Positions 33,898 to 47,260 of a stretch of DNA of 64,000 nt are shown here, piece by piece; the first letter of the stretch is position 1; each line of letters opens with the position of its first letter. The position numbers and the translations under genes were made by a program. Under the pieces are notes generated by a model. That model was given only the letters and a program-made list of their open reading frames with translations. It made no database searches and had not been told where the DNA came from. Source of the DNA: Phyllostachys edulis (lineage: Eukaryota; Streptophyta; Magnoliopsida; Poales; Poaceae); NCBI GenBank assembly GCA_036346405.1, contig CM070567.1:40901470-40965469 (forward strand), read 5' to 3'.

Positions 33898-33921
33898 TCT
33901 GGCCGAGGAACTTCATCGAAT

Positions 33922-36900
33922 TTGTCAGAAGATTTGTTTCAAGGCGACGCCATTGCCATGGGATTTGCTCCAGCGGAGCTTCGCAAGGTGGAGTTCTTGA
34001 CGGATCGAAGTGAGCAATGTGCTGTTCAGCCTTGGCTGGGGCCGATACCACCTCCTCGCAGGTCGCCTCCGCTGATGTTGAGCGACGCCGTTGATCAAGC
34101 ACGCATAATCCCTCCGATCAGGCTAGTGCATCGATCAGTAACTTCGCCATCTTCATTGCCATGTCAGGATGGTTACGGCCCGACAATCTCGCCGAAATTG
34201 AGGCCCTCGCAAAAGCTGGTGATTCAGCTACCCGTTCAAATTTCGAAAGGAATCGGGTTTTTGCTGGATTTGCAGCCCCCTAAAAAGCTATCTGATTTTG
34301 TGGCCAATGGATCAGGCTTGCATGAAGATTGGTTGCCTTTTCACAGCTCGAGTCAGGCCCACTAGAAGGGGTTGCCTTGGTTTCGTAGATTTTTTGGGCG
34401 CAGCTGGTGTAAAGCTCGATCATTTGCTAAATCTTCTGCTGGTGAGTGGCCCAGGACAGCAAATGGCGATCAATGCTCATACGCAGAAGTGCTTTTCCAT
34501 ATCAGCGATATGGAGTTCGGTAGGGGACGTGCAGGAGTTCAACAAAAGGATCGTAGTTGGACTGCTCCTTTTGTCGGATTCGGGAGGGGTCAAGTTCATG
34601 GCACTAGAGGCGTTCCTGTCAGTGGTGGCACTGGAGGCCAAGATGCGAGTGGTACGCAGATTTCAGACTTTGGAATTGGTGGTCAATCATCCACTTTTGG
34701 TGGTGCTGGTCTGTTTCAGGGCAATGGTGGAGTTGTCCCAATCTTAGGCGGTGCCGGCGGCTAGGCTGTGGGAGGTAGGCACGGAGGAGGTCAATTTTCT
34801 GTCAATGGTGATTCTGGTGGCCAAGTTGCGGGCTGGTGGTGCTTTCGATGAGAAGGGAGGTGTTCCAGTTTTTGGCCGAAACAGATTAAGCCCTAACAAT
34901 CATCAATCTAGGTCGCCCATTAGCGGTGGGAGGTTTGGAGTTGGTTCTTTCAGAGGGTGGGGATGTGGTCATTTCGGTGGGGGAAATGTGGCTCAGGTTA
35001 ACATCAGCTCCATAGGTGCAATTTCAAGCCTAATTTGTTTTCGTTGTAAAGGCAAGGGGCATGGAATTGCTAATTGTAAAGTAAGTTTACTTTGTGACAT
35101 TTGTAAGGGCACTGACCATTTGGCTAATAAGTGTCTGTTATCTTTGATGCCAAGACCTATTGCTAATCTGCGTGGGTTTGGTGCTGATGGGTTGGGGTTT
35201 TACCATATCCCAACAATAGGGACGAAGAAGTTGAGAAAAGAGAACAATAAAACGGGGAGGGTTCGGATCACAGGCGAGCATTTGTCTGAAGAACTTCTGA
35301 TTACTGAACTGAAAAGGTTAATTCCAATGAATTGGCAGCCAAAGGTGGAGATTCATGGGGAAAATGTGTTCTTAGTTCATTTTCCAACTAGATTTGATAT
35401 GCTTCGCATGGCGGCTATTGGTGACGTGCATGTGAAGGAGCCTAAGGTGGTGCTACATTTTGTGGAATGGAAACTGAAACCCACGCCCAAGTATCAGCTC
35501 CAGAAGGTATGGGTTCAGGTTCTTAGAGTGCCTCAAGAAATACATGACTTTCTGAGCCTTTGTGTTATTGGGTCGATCATTGGCATAGCAATGAGGGTGG
35601 ATATGGAAAAGGTTCGTAAGAATGATTTGGTCCGGATACTGATGGGAGTGCTGGACATAGATGCTACACCTTCTAGTGTTGAGATTGTGGTTGGTGAGTT
35701 TGTTTACGACATTTTTTTCAAAGTTGAAGAGGCTATGGCGGATAGTGTTGACGATGACGTCGATCGGAGAGAGGATCATGAAGGGGAGGACAAATCAGGT
35801 AGGGGCAAAGATGTTGAGATGGAAGATAGAGATCCTAAGAGGCCGAAGAATAATTCGGATCTTACATCTCATACTTTTGAGAGCCATAAGGGTCAGTCTA
35901 CCTAGGTACTAAGGGGAATACTTTGGGGCTTTTAGCTTCAGATACCATCTGGGTTACACCGAGGGCGGTCAGAAAGAAGTTTGAGTCTGTTGCTAGAGGG
36001 GATGGTGTGTCCATCTTGAAAGTACAAGGGCAGAGGTTGGCCACTGCCAAAGTTTGTGTGAACTCAGATCAGATGGAAGATACAAATGTGGTGTTGGGTG
36101 ATCGCTCCGTTGAGAAAATTTTGACTCAAGAGGAGCTGGAAGGTCCTGTCAAGGTAGGAGATATTGAGTTTGAGTCAGGTTCTCCTGCTACCAAGCCTGG
36201 TCATTTTGTAGCCGTGGCCAACCGAACAGCCGACTCTCCCTCTCCTCATGATGTTGCCATGTCAGGCAGCATTGCTATCGAGTCAGGACATTCAATCATT
36301 GGGACAAGTCGGTCGGCCGTCTCTGGCAATCCACTCGGGTCGGATGTATGTGTGGGGTCGTCCAAGAAATGCCGACTGAGGTCAGAACTTTGGGGCAGTT
36401 CGTTGTGTCGCCTATCATGGTTTCCGAGGCTGCTGAGATCTTTGTCACCGAGGTAGATAAAAGACCCTCGGATGGGTGATCTAGCGGCTGACCAAGGGGT
36501 GATTGAGGATTCTACGATTGTCAAGGCTGTAAATGTTTCAACACCAGATGGGGTTCTTCGGCCGGAACTAATCCAAGATAAGGTGGAACCTAGACAGAGT
36601 GAGTGCATCAAGAAATATAGTTCTAGTGATGAAGACATGGTCTAAAAGGCTATGCGACGTGCACAAATTCGTAATCTTGAATTTGATCCAAGAAAGTCGG
36701 GTAATAAAGTTTTCTTTTTGTCTTTTTCTGATAAGCAAATTATTAACAAAGTTACAAGCATTGGAATTTCTTTAGGAGATGATAGGACTGAGATTGCTAG
36801 TTCTATTAAAAATATTAAGAATCTAGAATTTGGAAGACTCAAAAAGACAGGAATTGTAGATGTTGAGGAGTTGGAGGATGAGGATTGCAAAGATTTCTCA

Positions 36901-37056
36901 GCCCTTAATCATTTATGTAGTGATTTAGATGTAGATGATTTGGAGGATGACCATTCAAATTTTACTTTGGTCACAAATAAAAAGTGGCTATCAAAGTGTG
37001 GGAAGAAGAAAGGAAAAAGTCCTCTTCTTAGGTCAATTAAATTAAAGTTAAAATGA
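33922..37056 (+). pseudogene. LINE ORF1 (nucleic-acid-binding protein), broken
   Basis: Pieces at 33,922-34,365, 34,372-34,764, 34,751-35,905, 35,923-36,456 and 36,652-37,056. The central piece has CFRCKGKGHGIANCK and CDICKGTDHLANKC, two zinc knuckles, then a DUF4283-like basic domain. Family role: RNA binding in the LINE ribonucleoprotein. The last frame ends in TGA at 37,054-37,056, overlapping the ATG of ORF2. Frameshifts and stops near 34,370, 34,750, 35,906 and 36,457-36,651. Confidence 0.8.
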
Positions 37057-40000
37057 AAGGTCTTTTTTGGAATAGCATAGGTCTGGGTGGCTTGGCTAAA
37101 TATCATTACATTTCCGAGGTGGTTAAGGAACATCATTTAGATTCTGTGGCTATTCTTGAAACTGGTAAGAAAGACCGCCACAAGGCCGGTCGGGTGGATT
37201 CTTAGGTCTATGACATTGGTTCTATTGATGCTGGTGATTTTTATGTAAAATTTCATTTAAAAAATGGAGAGGATGATTTCCAATGGATTCTAGTGGCTGT
37301 TTACGGTGCAGCGCAGCCTCAATTCAAGCAGAAGTCTCTTAAAGAACTTGTTCATGCCTGTAGGAAATAAACTCTTCCCATTTTAATTGGGGTGATTTTA
37401 ATATAATCAGACATTCGGGTGAAAAAAATAATAACTTTGAGTATAGATGGCCTTTCTTGTTTAATGCTGTGATCAATAGTTTGGATTTAAGAGAAATAGT
37501 TTTATTAGGTAGACAATATACTTGGGCTAATTCGTTAGATAATACAACTTTTGAAAAGCTGGATAGAGTTTTAATGAGTACAGAATGGAAACAGAAATTT
37601 CCTTCGGTCACAGTTAATGCTCTTGAAAGGTTTTTGTCTGATCACACGCCGTTACTGTTGAATACGAGAGAGGCTCCTTTTAGAGGAAGTCAGCCTTTAT
37701 TTAAATTTGAACTAGGCTGGTTGTGTAGGGAAGGGTTTAGGGAGATGGTAGCTGATGTGTGGAAAAAGAAAAATAGAGGTCAGTCTGCCTTACATATTTG
37801 GCAGTGCAAGGTTAGATCTCTTAAATGTTATCTTCGTGGTTGGGCTAAAAATACCAGCAGGACTTATAGAATGAAAAAAAAATAGAACTTAACTTGTTAA
37901 TTGATGAGCTTGATAAAAAAGCTAAGGTTATGAGGTTGTCTGATCAAGACCTTAATCTTAAAAAAGTTGCTAATGAGATATTGACACATCTCTTAAGAGA
38001 AGAAGAAATTAAGTGGTACCAAAGGTCCAAAGCGAAATTTCTCTTGAAGGGTGATAGAAATACACGTTATTATCATTTGATTGCGAATGGTAAGCATAGA
38101 AGATAAAAGATTTTTCAACTCGAACAAGAGGAAGGAATAATTCGGGGTGATATACAATTAAAAAGGTATATCACCAATTATTACAAAGATTTGTTTGGAC
38201 AAGACGAAGTTAACCATCTATCTATGATTGCTGCCTTTACCAATGATGTCTCAAGTTTTGGAAGAGGAAAATAATTTTCTTACTGAGCCTTTCTCTGAGA
38301 ACGAGGTGAAAGAAGCAATCTTTCAAATGGAACATGACAAAGCAGCTGGGCCAGATGGCTTCCCAGCCGAGTTCTATTAGGCGTTTTGGGAAGTCATTAA
38401 AAATGACATGATGGCAATGTTTCATGATTTTCATAGTTGCTCTCTATCTCTTTTTAGTTTGAATTTTGGGATCATTACATTGCTCCCAAAAAAATCGAGG
38501 GCTAAACAAATACAACAATACATGCCTATTTGTCTTCTAAATGTTAGTTTTAATTTTTTTTACTAAAGTGGTTACTAATAGGCTTATGGGTGTAGCTCAA
38601 AAGATTGTTAGACCATCCTAGTCGGCTTTTATGCAGGGGATATTTATTCTTGATGGAGTCGTTATCCTTCATGAAACCATCCATGAGTTACATAAACAGA
38701 ATTTGGATATAATAGTCTTCAAGATTGATTTCGAGAAAGCTTGTGACAAAGTAAAATGGCCTTTTTACTTCAAACATTGAGGATGAAAGGCTTTTCATCT
38801 AAGTGGTGTTCCTGGATAGAAAGTATGGTGAAGGAAGGGAGTGTTGGCATAAAAGTTAATGATACTATTGGTTCTTTTTTCCAAACTCATAAGGGTCTTA
38901 GGCAAGGGGATCCTTTGTCTCCTATTCTTTTTAATTTTGTTGCGGATATGCTTGCCACCTTTATTTCAAGAGCTAAATAAGCTGGTCTTTTAGAAGGAGT
39001 AGTTCCTCACTTGATTGATGATGGGTTGTCAATTTTATAGTATGCTGATGATACAATCCTCTTCTTGAATAATGATTTAGAGCAAGCAAAAAATCTCATA
39101 CTTATTCTCTAAGTCTTTGAACAATTGTCAGGTTTAAAGATTAATTTTTATAAGAGTGAGATCTTTTGTTTTGGTGCTGCCAAAGAAGTTGAACTGCAGT
39201 ATACGCAGTTATTTGGTTGTGAAGTTGGTACTTTTTCTTTCAGGTACTTAGGTATTCCTATCCACTTTAGAAAATTAAGAAATGGTGATTGGAAAATGGT
39301 TGAGGATCGAGTTGAGAAAAAGCTTAGTAGTTGGAAAGGAAAAATATGTCGGTTGGTGGACGTTTAGTACTTATTAACTCGGTGCTAAGCAGTCTACCCA
39401 TGTTTATGTTTTCGTTTTTTGAGGTTCCTAGTGGGGTTCTCAAAAGACTAGATTTCCATCGATCTAGATTTCACTGGCAGAGTGATAGTCATAAGAGAAA
39501 ATATAGGCTTGCTAAATGGAGTGTAGTCTGTTCACCCAAAGATCATGGCAGTCTAGGTGTTCAGAACTTAGACACAAAAAATAAAAGCTTATTAGGGAAA
39601 TGGTTTTTTTAATTGCTTAATGAAGAAGGAGTTTGACAATCATTGCTAACAAAGAAATACTTGGGTGAGAAGAGTCTTTCACAGGTGGTTAATAAGCTTG
39701 GGACTTCCCATTTTTGGTCGAGTCTTATGAAAATTAAAGATCAATTTTTTTCGCTTTAGGTCATTCCAGGTTAAAGATGGAATGCAAACTAGGTTTTGAG
39801 AAGATATTTGGTTAGGAAATTCTCCGCTAAAAGGGCAACATCCATTTCTTTATAATGTGGTGAGGAGAAAGGAGGATTTAGTGGCAAATATCCTAAGAGT
39901 GACTCCCCTAAATATTTCTTTTCGAAGAAATCTTATTGGACCTAAATTACATGCTCGGAATATTTAATGTAGAGAATTTTTAATGTGCAATTAAGCACTC

Positions 40001-40644
40001 AAAAGGATGTTTTCAGGTGGCAACTCAATAAGTCAGGACTTTTTTCAGTACAGTCTTTCTATGCGGCACTAACTGACAATTTTCAAGCCCCCTTTCGAAA
40101 TTTTTTCTGGCTTATTAAAATTCCATTAAAAGTGAAAATATTCTTATGGTATCTCAACAGAGGGGTAGTATTAACTAAAGATAATCTGCTTAAACAAAAT
40201 TGGAGGGGAAATACAAAGTGTTGTTTTTGTATTAAAATAGAAACAATTCAACATCTTTTTATTGAATGTCCCTTGGCACGTCTTGCTCGGTGGGTGGTTC
40301 AATGTGCATTCAATTTATCTCCCCCTGTGAGCACAGCAAACATGTTTGAGAATTGGTTAGATGGTGTTCCAAACAATTTAAAGTCACAACTCCTGGTGGG
40401 AGCTAGTGCCTTATGTTGGTCTATTTAGTTATGTCGGAATGATGTAGTTTTTGACAAAAAGGTTATCACTAATCCCATGTAGGTTATCTCATTGTGTGGG
40501 TATTGGTTGAATACTTGGGCAAATCTGCAAAACTCAGCCCAGAAGGAGCCCATGATGGCTGGAAGCCAAAGGGTGGAATTTGTGGCGAAACAAATCCTCA
40601 ATATTCATGGGTGGAGGCTTAGTCGCAGGATTTGCAATGATTGA
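37053..40644 (+). pseudogene. LINE ORF2: endonuclease, reverse transcriptase, zinc-binding tail, broken
   Basis: Starts ATGAAAGGTCTTTTTTGG (37,053), the usual MK..WN-type start of plant L1 endonucleases. Endonuclease to about 37,660 (LSDHTPLLLN at its end); RT about 38,300-39,630 (RQGDPLSPILFN, YADDTILFLNND with a stop just before); zf-RVT near 40,220-40,300 (CCFCIKIETIQHLFIECP). Ends RICND-TGA at 40,642-40,644. About 1,195 codons, with many stops and frameshifts. Confidence 0.9.
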
Positions 40645-40794
40645 GTTTAAATTTCAGTCGTCTTTTGGTTGTAAGGATGCAAGTCATTTTTAACCGTGTG
40701 GTTTCTTGTTACTTTGATCGCTTAATAAAAGGGGCTGTGTGCATCTTTGATGCAGAGGCCGGGGGAGATTATTCTCTTTCATTATCTAAAAAAA

Positions 40795-41149
40795 CAAATT
40801 AGAGAAAGTAATAAAAGAATTAATTCAGAAATTAGAGGTGGCCTTTGGCCCATGGCCCAAGGGGAGGGCCGGCCACCCAAATAAGACGAAGAGGAGAGGG
40901 AGTCGGCTGCCAACCCTAGCTCCTACCCTACCGTAGCCGCCTCCTCTGCCCAGCAGTGCAACCGCTGCCCTGCATGCCCCCTCTGCTGCCGATTTCTCCT
41001 ACCACAGCATGCAAATCTTTTTCTCTTGCTGCAGCATGCATGGCTCTCTCCTGCTGCCGCTGCATGATTAGCTTTTCCTTTCTCTAGCCACATCTGCATG
41101 CCCCTCTGCTGCGCGCTTGATGCTCTGCTGCATGCAACTGCATGTTGCT
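40795..41149 (+). repeat. LTR-like fragment
   Basis: AT-rich start, then 'ggcccatggcccaaggggag' and a GC-rich leader-like stretch with several tgctgc/gcatgc repeats. Resembles 24,090-24,150. No ORF of interest. Confidence 0.35.
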
Positions 41150-41542
41150 TGTCAGACCTCAAATTTAAAATTTAGAATGTTTTGTGTTCACAGCACTAGT
41201 CCCTGGATCAGTAGCTAGTGTCCGCAGTTACATTATTGAATATCATTCACATATCACGAATATGTAAATCTATTGCATAATAATAAATAAAGCATAAATA
41301 TACCTTATGGCGTTTGACTTGCAGGATGGCCGGACAGGCCAAATACGTTTAAAGAATCAGTAGAGAAAGCGGAATTGAAATACGACACGTGGAACCCTCA
41401 TGATATACCCAAAGGCAATCGACTGGGGCCCGCGACCTAGTTCTTGGCCTTCTTGATCTCCAGTCTTGACGAATGCTCATAAGTGCCCACATAACCTTCT
41501 TCTTTTATGCTTGCTGACTAAAATAATATATTGAGCGAGAAT

Positions 41543-41560
41543 GAGTACACAACTGTACTC
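41543..41560 (-). promoter_or_regulatory. Conserved LTR hairpin
   Basis: GAGTAC-acaact-GTACTC, perfect 6-bp stem; see also 31,225 and 54,861. Confidence 0.45.
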
Positions 41561-41947
41561 GCGAGCCAACACACAGAATGCAGTTATACAATATGCAAGG
41601 CTAATCAAAGGAGTGGCTTGTGGTTATTTTGTTCGCATAAAGCCATTTATTGAAATAGATTAGGTAGTAGCAAATCTTGAGACCTAGCATTTTAACTAAC
41701 ACAAGTTTTGATAAACTGGGTTTTGTTGTAAAGTACTAGTGGAGGTTCCAACCTCCTATATCATTGAGTGGCTCCATCCACCCAATGCTCATATTCTTTT
41801 CCCGGGTCACATCCCGTACTTCTCACTGGTTCTCAACCAGACCATCTCAAATCTCTAGGCTTCAACCCATCTTTTCATTCCACCCACAAATTGTTTTATA
41901 AAAATGAAAGCTAATTGAAGTAAGTTCCCAGCACCGACCATGACCGT

Positions 41948-42003
41948 GGGCACAGCTATCTTAGATAGTTTTTAGACTCAGCAGAGTTCGCACACTTTAC
42001 ACA
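41948..42003 (-). promoter_or_regulatory. Conserved LTR block, diverged dyad
   Basis: Centre reads CTATCTTAGATAG (41,956-41,968). The arms still pair although the centre differs from CTATTCGAATAG in the other LTRs. Followed by gactcagcagagttcgcaca. Confidence 0.45.
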
Positions 42004-45000
42004 CAAGAGACAATCAACTTATAATGTCTCTGACACACTTCCATAGGTATGCGACTAAGTTGATTATCACAAGGTCTTTACAATGTCCCACCTCATCGCA
42101 ACCCCACACCACTAGGATTCACCTCCTTTGGCCTCGCCCTCGGGAGGTCTCCCATTTGTGACGTGTAGTTCTCGTGGCTTCATTACCCTCTATCCACACC
42201 ACATACCCACCAATGGTGAAGCCACGCTAAGGCGAACAAATTAGTTAGTCAGGTCGTACCCATTATAGATTTGTGGTTGCATAGTTTTTACATGAGAAGG
42301 CCGTTACAAGAACTTGGTCCTTTACTGACTCGGGTGGTGCATCCACATACCCACTCTGTCGTGCCCCCCAGCACCCGCCACCCGAGTCTATATCTATTTT
42401 TGGGTTTTCACTTTTGTTTTAGAAATACTTTTCTAATCCAACATATCAGCCAGGCCCCAACCTCGACTGCCCAATACCTTTTCCAAATGTTTAATTATGT
42501 CCAGGCAATTCATTTCCCACATGTTAATGTATCTAAGTAAGGCTAAGCATGACACTTAGATACGAACTTATCAACTAGTATGTATACCATTAGTTCTAGG
42601 GTGGCAAAGGATAATGTCCAAGTTCAAGGATGAGAAGGTTATATTCAAGTATCATTAAGGTATTAACTATGAGCTAGACCAACATAGTTGTATAAATCAT
42701 AGCAATGCAATTTCATAATTTAAAACAATATAATTGCATTTCAAAAGTAGGTACAACATGATCAAAGTGTTGACTCGCCTTGCTCAATGTTTCGATAACC
42801 GCTTTGCTTGATGTTCTGATAATCCTAGTCTTGTTCCTGTTCTGTCTCGGACTGTTGTTCCATCATAGCTTCAGATTCTATCTACGCAGAATATGATTGA
42901 ATCCAAGAACGCCTGAAAGCATTCACATGAAATCCAATAAGTCCAAAGGCAAGTAAACAAGAAAACACTTCAAATGAAAGTAAACAAACCTAGGCGTGTT
43001 TGAAGAAGAAAAACACTTGAAACAAAACTAAACATACCTATCGGTATCTTGAAAGAAGGGAGTACTCTAGATGAGACCAAAACATACTCATCTAGAGTTG
43101 ATGAAGGAAATACTGCAAACAAAGTATATCCAAGGATATTTGGAAAGAAGGAAACACTTTAGACCAATGTAGATAAACCCAAACTCTACTCATTTGGTCT
43201 AGTGTTGGGATCTTTGGTTGACAGTTAGACTTAGGGTTAGGTAACCGTTTGATCCGGAGTGAGGGCGAGAGGAATCGAGCTCTCAGAAAGTCCATTGGTG
43301 CAAGGAGTTAGGACTCCATCAGGAGGAAGAGAATATCCATAGGAACATTCATCATCGGTGACCGAGATGGGAGCGATCACCTAGTTAGGTAGGACTCTCC
43401 GATCCACCTCCGGCTCACGAATCGTCCTACTACTAAGAATGGATAATGATGGATGATGATTGGAGTCCATACGATGTCAATTGATGGTTGTACTACTATC
43501 ATCCACTTGGGAATGTATCATTGCTATCCATGCATGGCGCCTAGCTGATCTAATGGTTTCTTTAGTCTATATACCGAGGAAGTTCCACGAGCCTTAGCTG
43601 GAACTTCCAGGCATTGGCTAGGCGCCAATCTTACACCCTACATGGCCTAGCATATACTGAAGTAAACCTATCACACTAGGTTGACCTTTGGCTCTGTCAT
43701 CTGCTATCGACTACCTCTAGTTAGGTAGATAACTACCATACAAGGTATATGGGCTCTTGCCTACTAGCCTTCACTTAGCGATCGACCCTATTGTCTTGAT
43801 TACTATCACTAGCATGAGGCTAGGTCATATCCACCGCTAACCTTCATTAAGTTTTATCACTAGTACCCTTTTGCCTTGCTCTAAACGTTGAGGACACACT
43901 TAGTCGCTTAATCCACCTCTAGCATGGCCCACATGCCAATTGACAACATGCGTATACATATACTTTTATTCCCCTACTTACTCTATGTCCTAAGTATATG
44001 TGAGCTTATGTTGTTATGGTTACCAGTCACTTCGTAGGTCATTGGTGTCCTTGACACGACCGCAAAACATAATTAAGTGTGAGACATACCTATCATATCA
44101 ACTTAACTAACCTACTTAGCGTATGCTTGTGTGGACACAACTGTTATATAGTGCTACCCTATATTAACTTACAAAGGCAGTACCTATCAGCCGTGGGCTT
44201 ACTGGTTATTTGAACATGGATGTGTGGGTGTGTGTATATAGACAAGAATATTAAGAGTTATGTCATAACAAAACTTACTACCATTCTTACATTCCAAGTT
44301 AAGGACTAAGGTACTAACCACTAATCAAGTCCATGCAATTTCTAGTTACAGATACTCCCTATTGAACTAACCTGTAACTTGCTACTAACCTAGTCCAGTG
44401 GGCCCCAGTGTCATTGGATCATCCACACATAGAGAGAGCAAATAGAGAGCTGAGTAGAGGGGACCCACCTGTCATACCCTCCAACAGAGGATCCAGAGAG
44501 GGAGACAATGCAGCCGAAATAGAGGAAGTCAGGGAGCTCATGTGTGCGCTTCGCCGATGGCGAGGGGGGCGGCGGCGAGGCGGCTTTGACCCCAAAAATG
44601 GGTTGCTCAAGGCCAGGGGGACCCAGGGGAGGTGGTGTGGTGGCCTGGGGTGACCCGAGGCGGCGGGCACCATGTAGGGCGGCGGCTGACGCTAGGGGAG
44701 GAACGAGGCAGTAGCGCTGGAGGGGAGAGGGGAGAAATGGGGGTGAGCATGGGCATCAAGGGGATATGGGAAGCTCACCCGTGTAGTCGATCAGGGGAGA
44801 GGAGGACCGAGGCGGTCCAACGACGTAGGCCACGAGCGGCACAGCGAGGTCCTCATGGCGGCAGCACTGTGGGTAGGGAGAGAAGGTGTGAGTGGTAGGG
44901 GATGGTTGAGGGAGGCCAGGGGGTACTCCAATCGCGGTGAATTAACACGAGGCTCACTGGAGGAAGGGCGGCGATGGTAGGGAGGCCGCCGGAGGAAGGG

Positions 45001-45612
45001 TGGCGATGGTAGCAAGTTCCTGTGGATGAAAAGCAAAATTGAGTGAGGGGAATGAACCCTCGTGTCCCAGAACATGATATGATGCATGCGGCGAGGAGAG
45101 GAGCTCACCGAGGTGGTGAAAAATGGTGATGGCGGTGTGGGCAGCCGAGGTAGAGCACGCGCGGTTCTCTCTTTGGCTTTCAGTGGAGAAGAGGAAAGGG
45201 AAGGAGAGGGCCAGAAGGGGCTAGGCGGCATAGTGCGGCCCTTAAATAGGCGGGAGAGGGAGGAGGAGCTAGTGGCTGGGTGGCATGGCTCGGAGGTGAT
45301 GTGAGCGAGACCAAGAGGACGGGGAGGACGCTGGTGATGCCAGTGCGCGGCATGGTTGCTGGGATGGCGAGGACGTGGCTCCAGTGGCGCGACAATGGTG
45401 GTAAGGACAGGGAGGACGCAAGCACATGTGAGGGTGGCAGTGGCGGCAATGTGTCGGGGGAAGGTGGGAGGAGGCGACGGGGTAGGCAGCTGGCGCGGCA
45501 TGGCACCAATGGCTGTGCGGCGTGGGAGTGCGACAAGGTGGGAACAGCGACTTGGAGGGACGGGGGCATGGGCAACGCGATGGGCAAGGACGAGACAGGG
45601 ATGATGCATAGC

Positions 45613-47260
45613 TGTAGGATCAAGGATAACCGACTAGAGGGGGGGTGAATAGGAGGTTTTTAAACTTTTTGACTAATTAACAATTTAAGCCAATTAAGAA
45701 CTAAGTCTAAACTAGATACAATTCTAGCTAAGCAATTAAACACAAGATAAATGCTAGAATTGTAAATGCGGAATTAGTAAAGATAAGAAATAACCACAAA
45801 TAAGACAACGACGTTTTTCCCGTGGTATCGAAGACTTGCCGGTTTTCACTAGTCCACGTTGAGGAAGCTTGAACGAATCAAGCCGGCTCCACGAATTAAG
45901 CCTTCCCTCGATCACTAGTGGTTGTTCTTCCTCCGCTCCAGAGATGGTGAACACCAAACCACTCACAATCTTGGCACCAGGCCTCTTCACAATCTTCTTG
46001 AAGAGATCACCGTGCAACCTCCGCCAAGCCATCTAGGTGTTTGGCAAACACCAAGAGTAACAAACCAATGATCTTCGCTTGGCGACACTCAAGTGCAATG
46101 GGTCAATCTAGTATGAATGCACTTGAATTGGCTCAACTACCTCACAATGAATGCACAAGTGTATTTGAGGTGTTGGGAGAATGCTCAAGGCTCTAAGGAT
46201 GTTAAATGTGGTCTAGCTCTCAGTCCTTGAGCAGGTGGAGGGGTATTTATAACCCCCACCAACAAATACGACCGTTGGGAGAGAAATCCCAACTTTTTAG
46301 CAAAATGCGATACTATCGCCAACCAAGGTGCGGTACTACCACATCCCACCTACCGCTCCGTAATGGCTATAACAGAGGCATTAACTCCCTCTGACATAAC
46401 CGTTTTAAACGCGGTGCGGTACTACCGCCAACTATCATGCGGTACTACCGCTGAGGCCGATCGTACCGCTCACCAAGGGCGGTACTACTGTTTCTCAAAA
46501 GACTCAAAATAGGTGCTCTCTGGAAAATACGTACCGCTCCAATTTTTGGAATTACCAAAGAGCGGTAGAACCGCTCAACCAACTACGGTAGTACCGCTCT
46601 CAAGGTTTTGCAATTTCAACCGAAAGAGCGTCTCTCTGGAAATAACGTACCGCCAACTAAAAATCGGAACGACCGGGTTGCGGTAGTACCACACCACGAG
46701 CCGGTCGTACCACTGAGCGACTAGATCAGCTTTGCCCGATCGGACTGATTACGTGGACGGCTTAGATTCGATTGGCCGTTCGGACCACAGGTCTTAACCG
46801 CACGATTGGATCACGCGTTCGGACAGTCCGAATGTTCACTGGTAGTACCGCCAAAGGATATGCGGTCATACCGCTATGCGGTAGTTCCGCCATGTAGTCT
46901 CTGGTACTACCGATTGTCTTGTCAATTGCACAGTTGGCTTTTCAAATCAAATTCAAATGCATGCATGATCCTAAATTGATCCAAATGGCACAAGAACATG
47001 CTATCAAGCTACTAGTCATGTTCCCTCTTAATAGTACAGTATTTTAACCTAAAATCCGGTCTTCCAACCATTTCTCCTAAGACCGGTAAAACATAAAAAA
47101 GGATCCTAGACTACTTGTACCTTGTCTTTGAGCCATATTGATCTTCATGTTGTCCTTTAGCATGCATCTCTAAGTTATCAAACTCACCAATTGGACTTAA
47201 CCTTGTAAATACTCAATAAACATGTTACCAAAACAATTTTTAGGGGCCTAGATGCTTTCA
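45613..47260 (-). repeat. 3' LTR of Sirevirus-like element
   Basis: 1,648 bp. On the minus strand it starts TGAAAGCATCTAGGCCCC directly after a polypurine tract (AAAAAGAGGGAGAT) and ends ATCCTTGATCCTACA. It contains a TATA-like GGTTATAAATACCCC (46,240-46,254) and, upstream of it in LTR sense, about a dozen GCGGTAGTACCGC-type motifs (46,300-46,920). Confidence 0.85.
46300..46920. repeat. Dispersed GCGGTAGTACCGC dyad motifs in LTR
   Basis: A dozen or more variants: gcggtactaccgcc, gcggtactaccgct, gagcggtagaaccgctc (a near-palindrome), gcggtcataccgc, gcggtagttccgcc. Similar motifs occur at 53,935-54,025, 54,460-54,490 and 56,838-56,930, within the internal part of the same element. Irregular spacing, so not a simple tandem repeat. 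Confidence 0.7.

Larger units (their letters stand above)
33540..40794 (+). mobile_element. Near-full-length L1-type LINE
   Basis: 5' region with a short tandem repeat, ORF1 with two CCHC-type knuckles, ORF2 with endonuclease, RT and zinc-binding tail, then a 3' UTR of about 140 bp ending TTATCTAAAAAAA (A-run 40,788-40,794). The exact 5' end and target duplication could not be found; the start given is approximate. Same family as the LINE at 16,373-20,110, but not 5' truncated. Many stops make it inactive. Confidence 0.85.
41150..45612 (-). repeat. Gypsy-type LTR, minus strand, truncated by the Sirevirus-like element
   Basis: Begins TGTCAGACCTC on the plus strand (3' end of the LTR on the minus strand). 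It carries the hairpin at 41,543-41,560, the dyad block at 41,948-42,003 (CTATC-tta-GATAG) and a TATA-like CCTATTTAAG at 45,241-45,250 beside a GC-rich leader (44,500-45,240). The 5' end is absent: the Copia LTR at 45,613 is inserted in it. A further insertion around 43,200-44,400 is possible but I could not bound it. ORFs at 44,408-45,648 are GC-rich readings with no domain. Confidence 0.5.

Noticed and set aside
44408..45648. GC-rich ORFs, including one of 272 codons, as genes
   Set aside because: Overlapping open frames on both strands inside an LTR leader region beside a TATA box; no family match.
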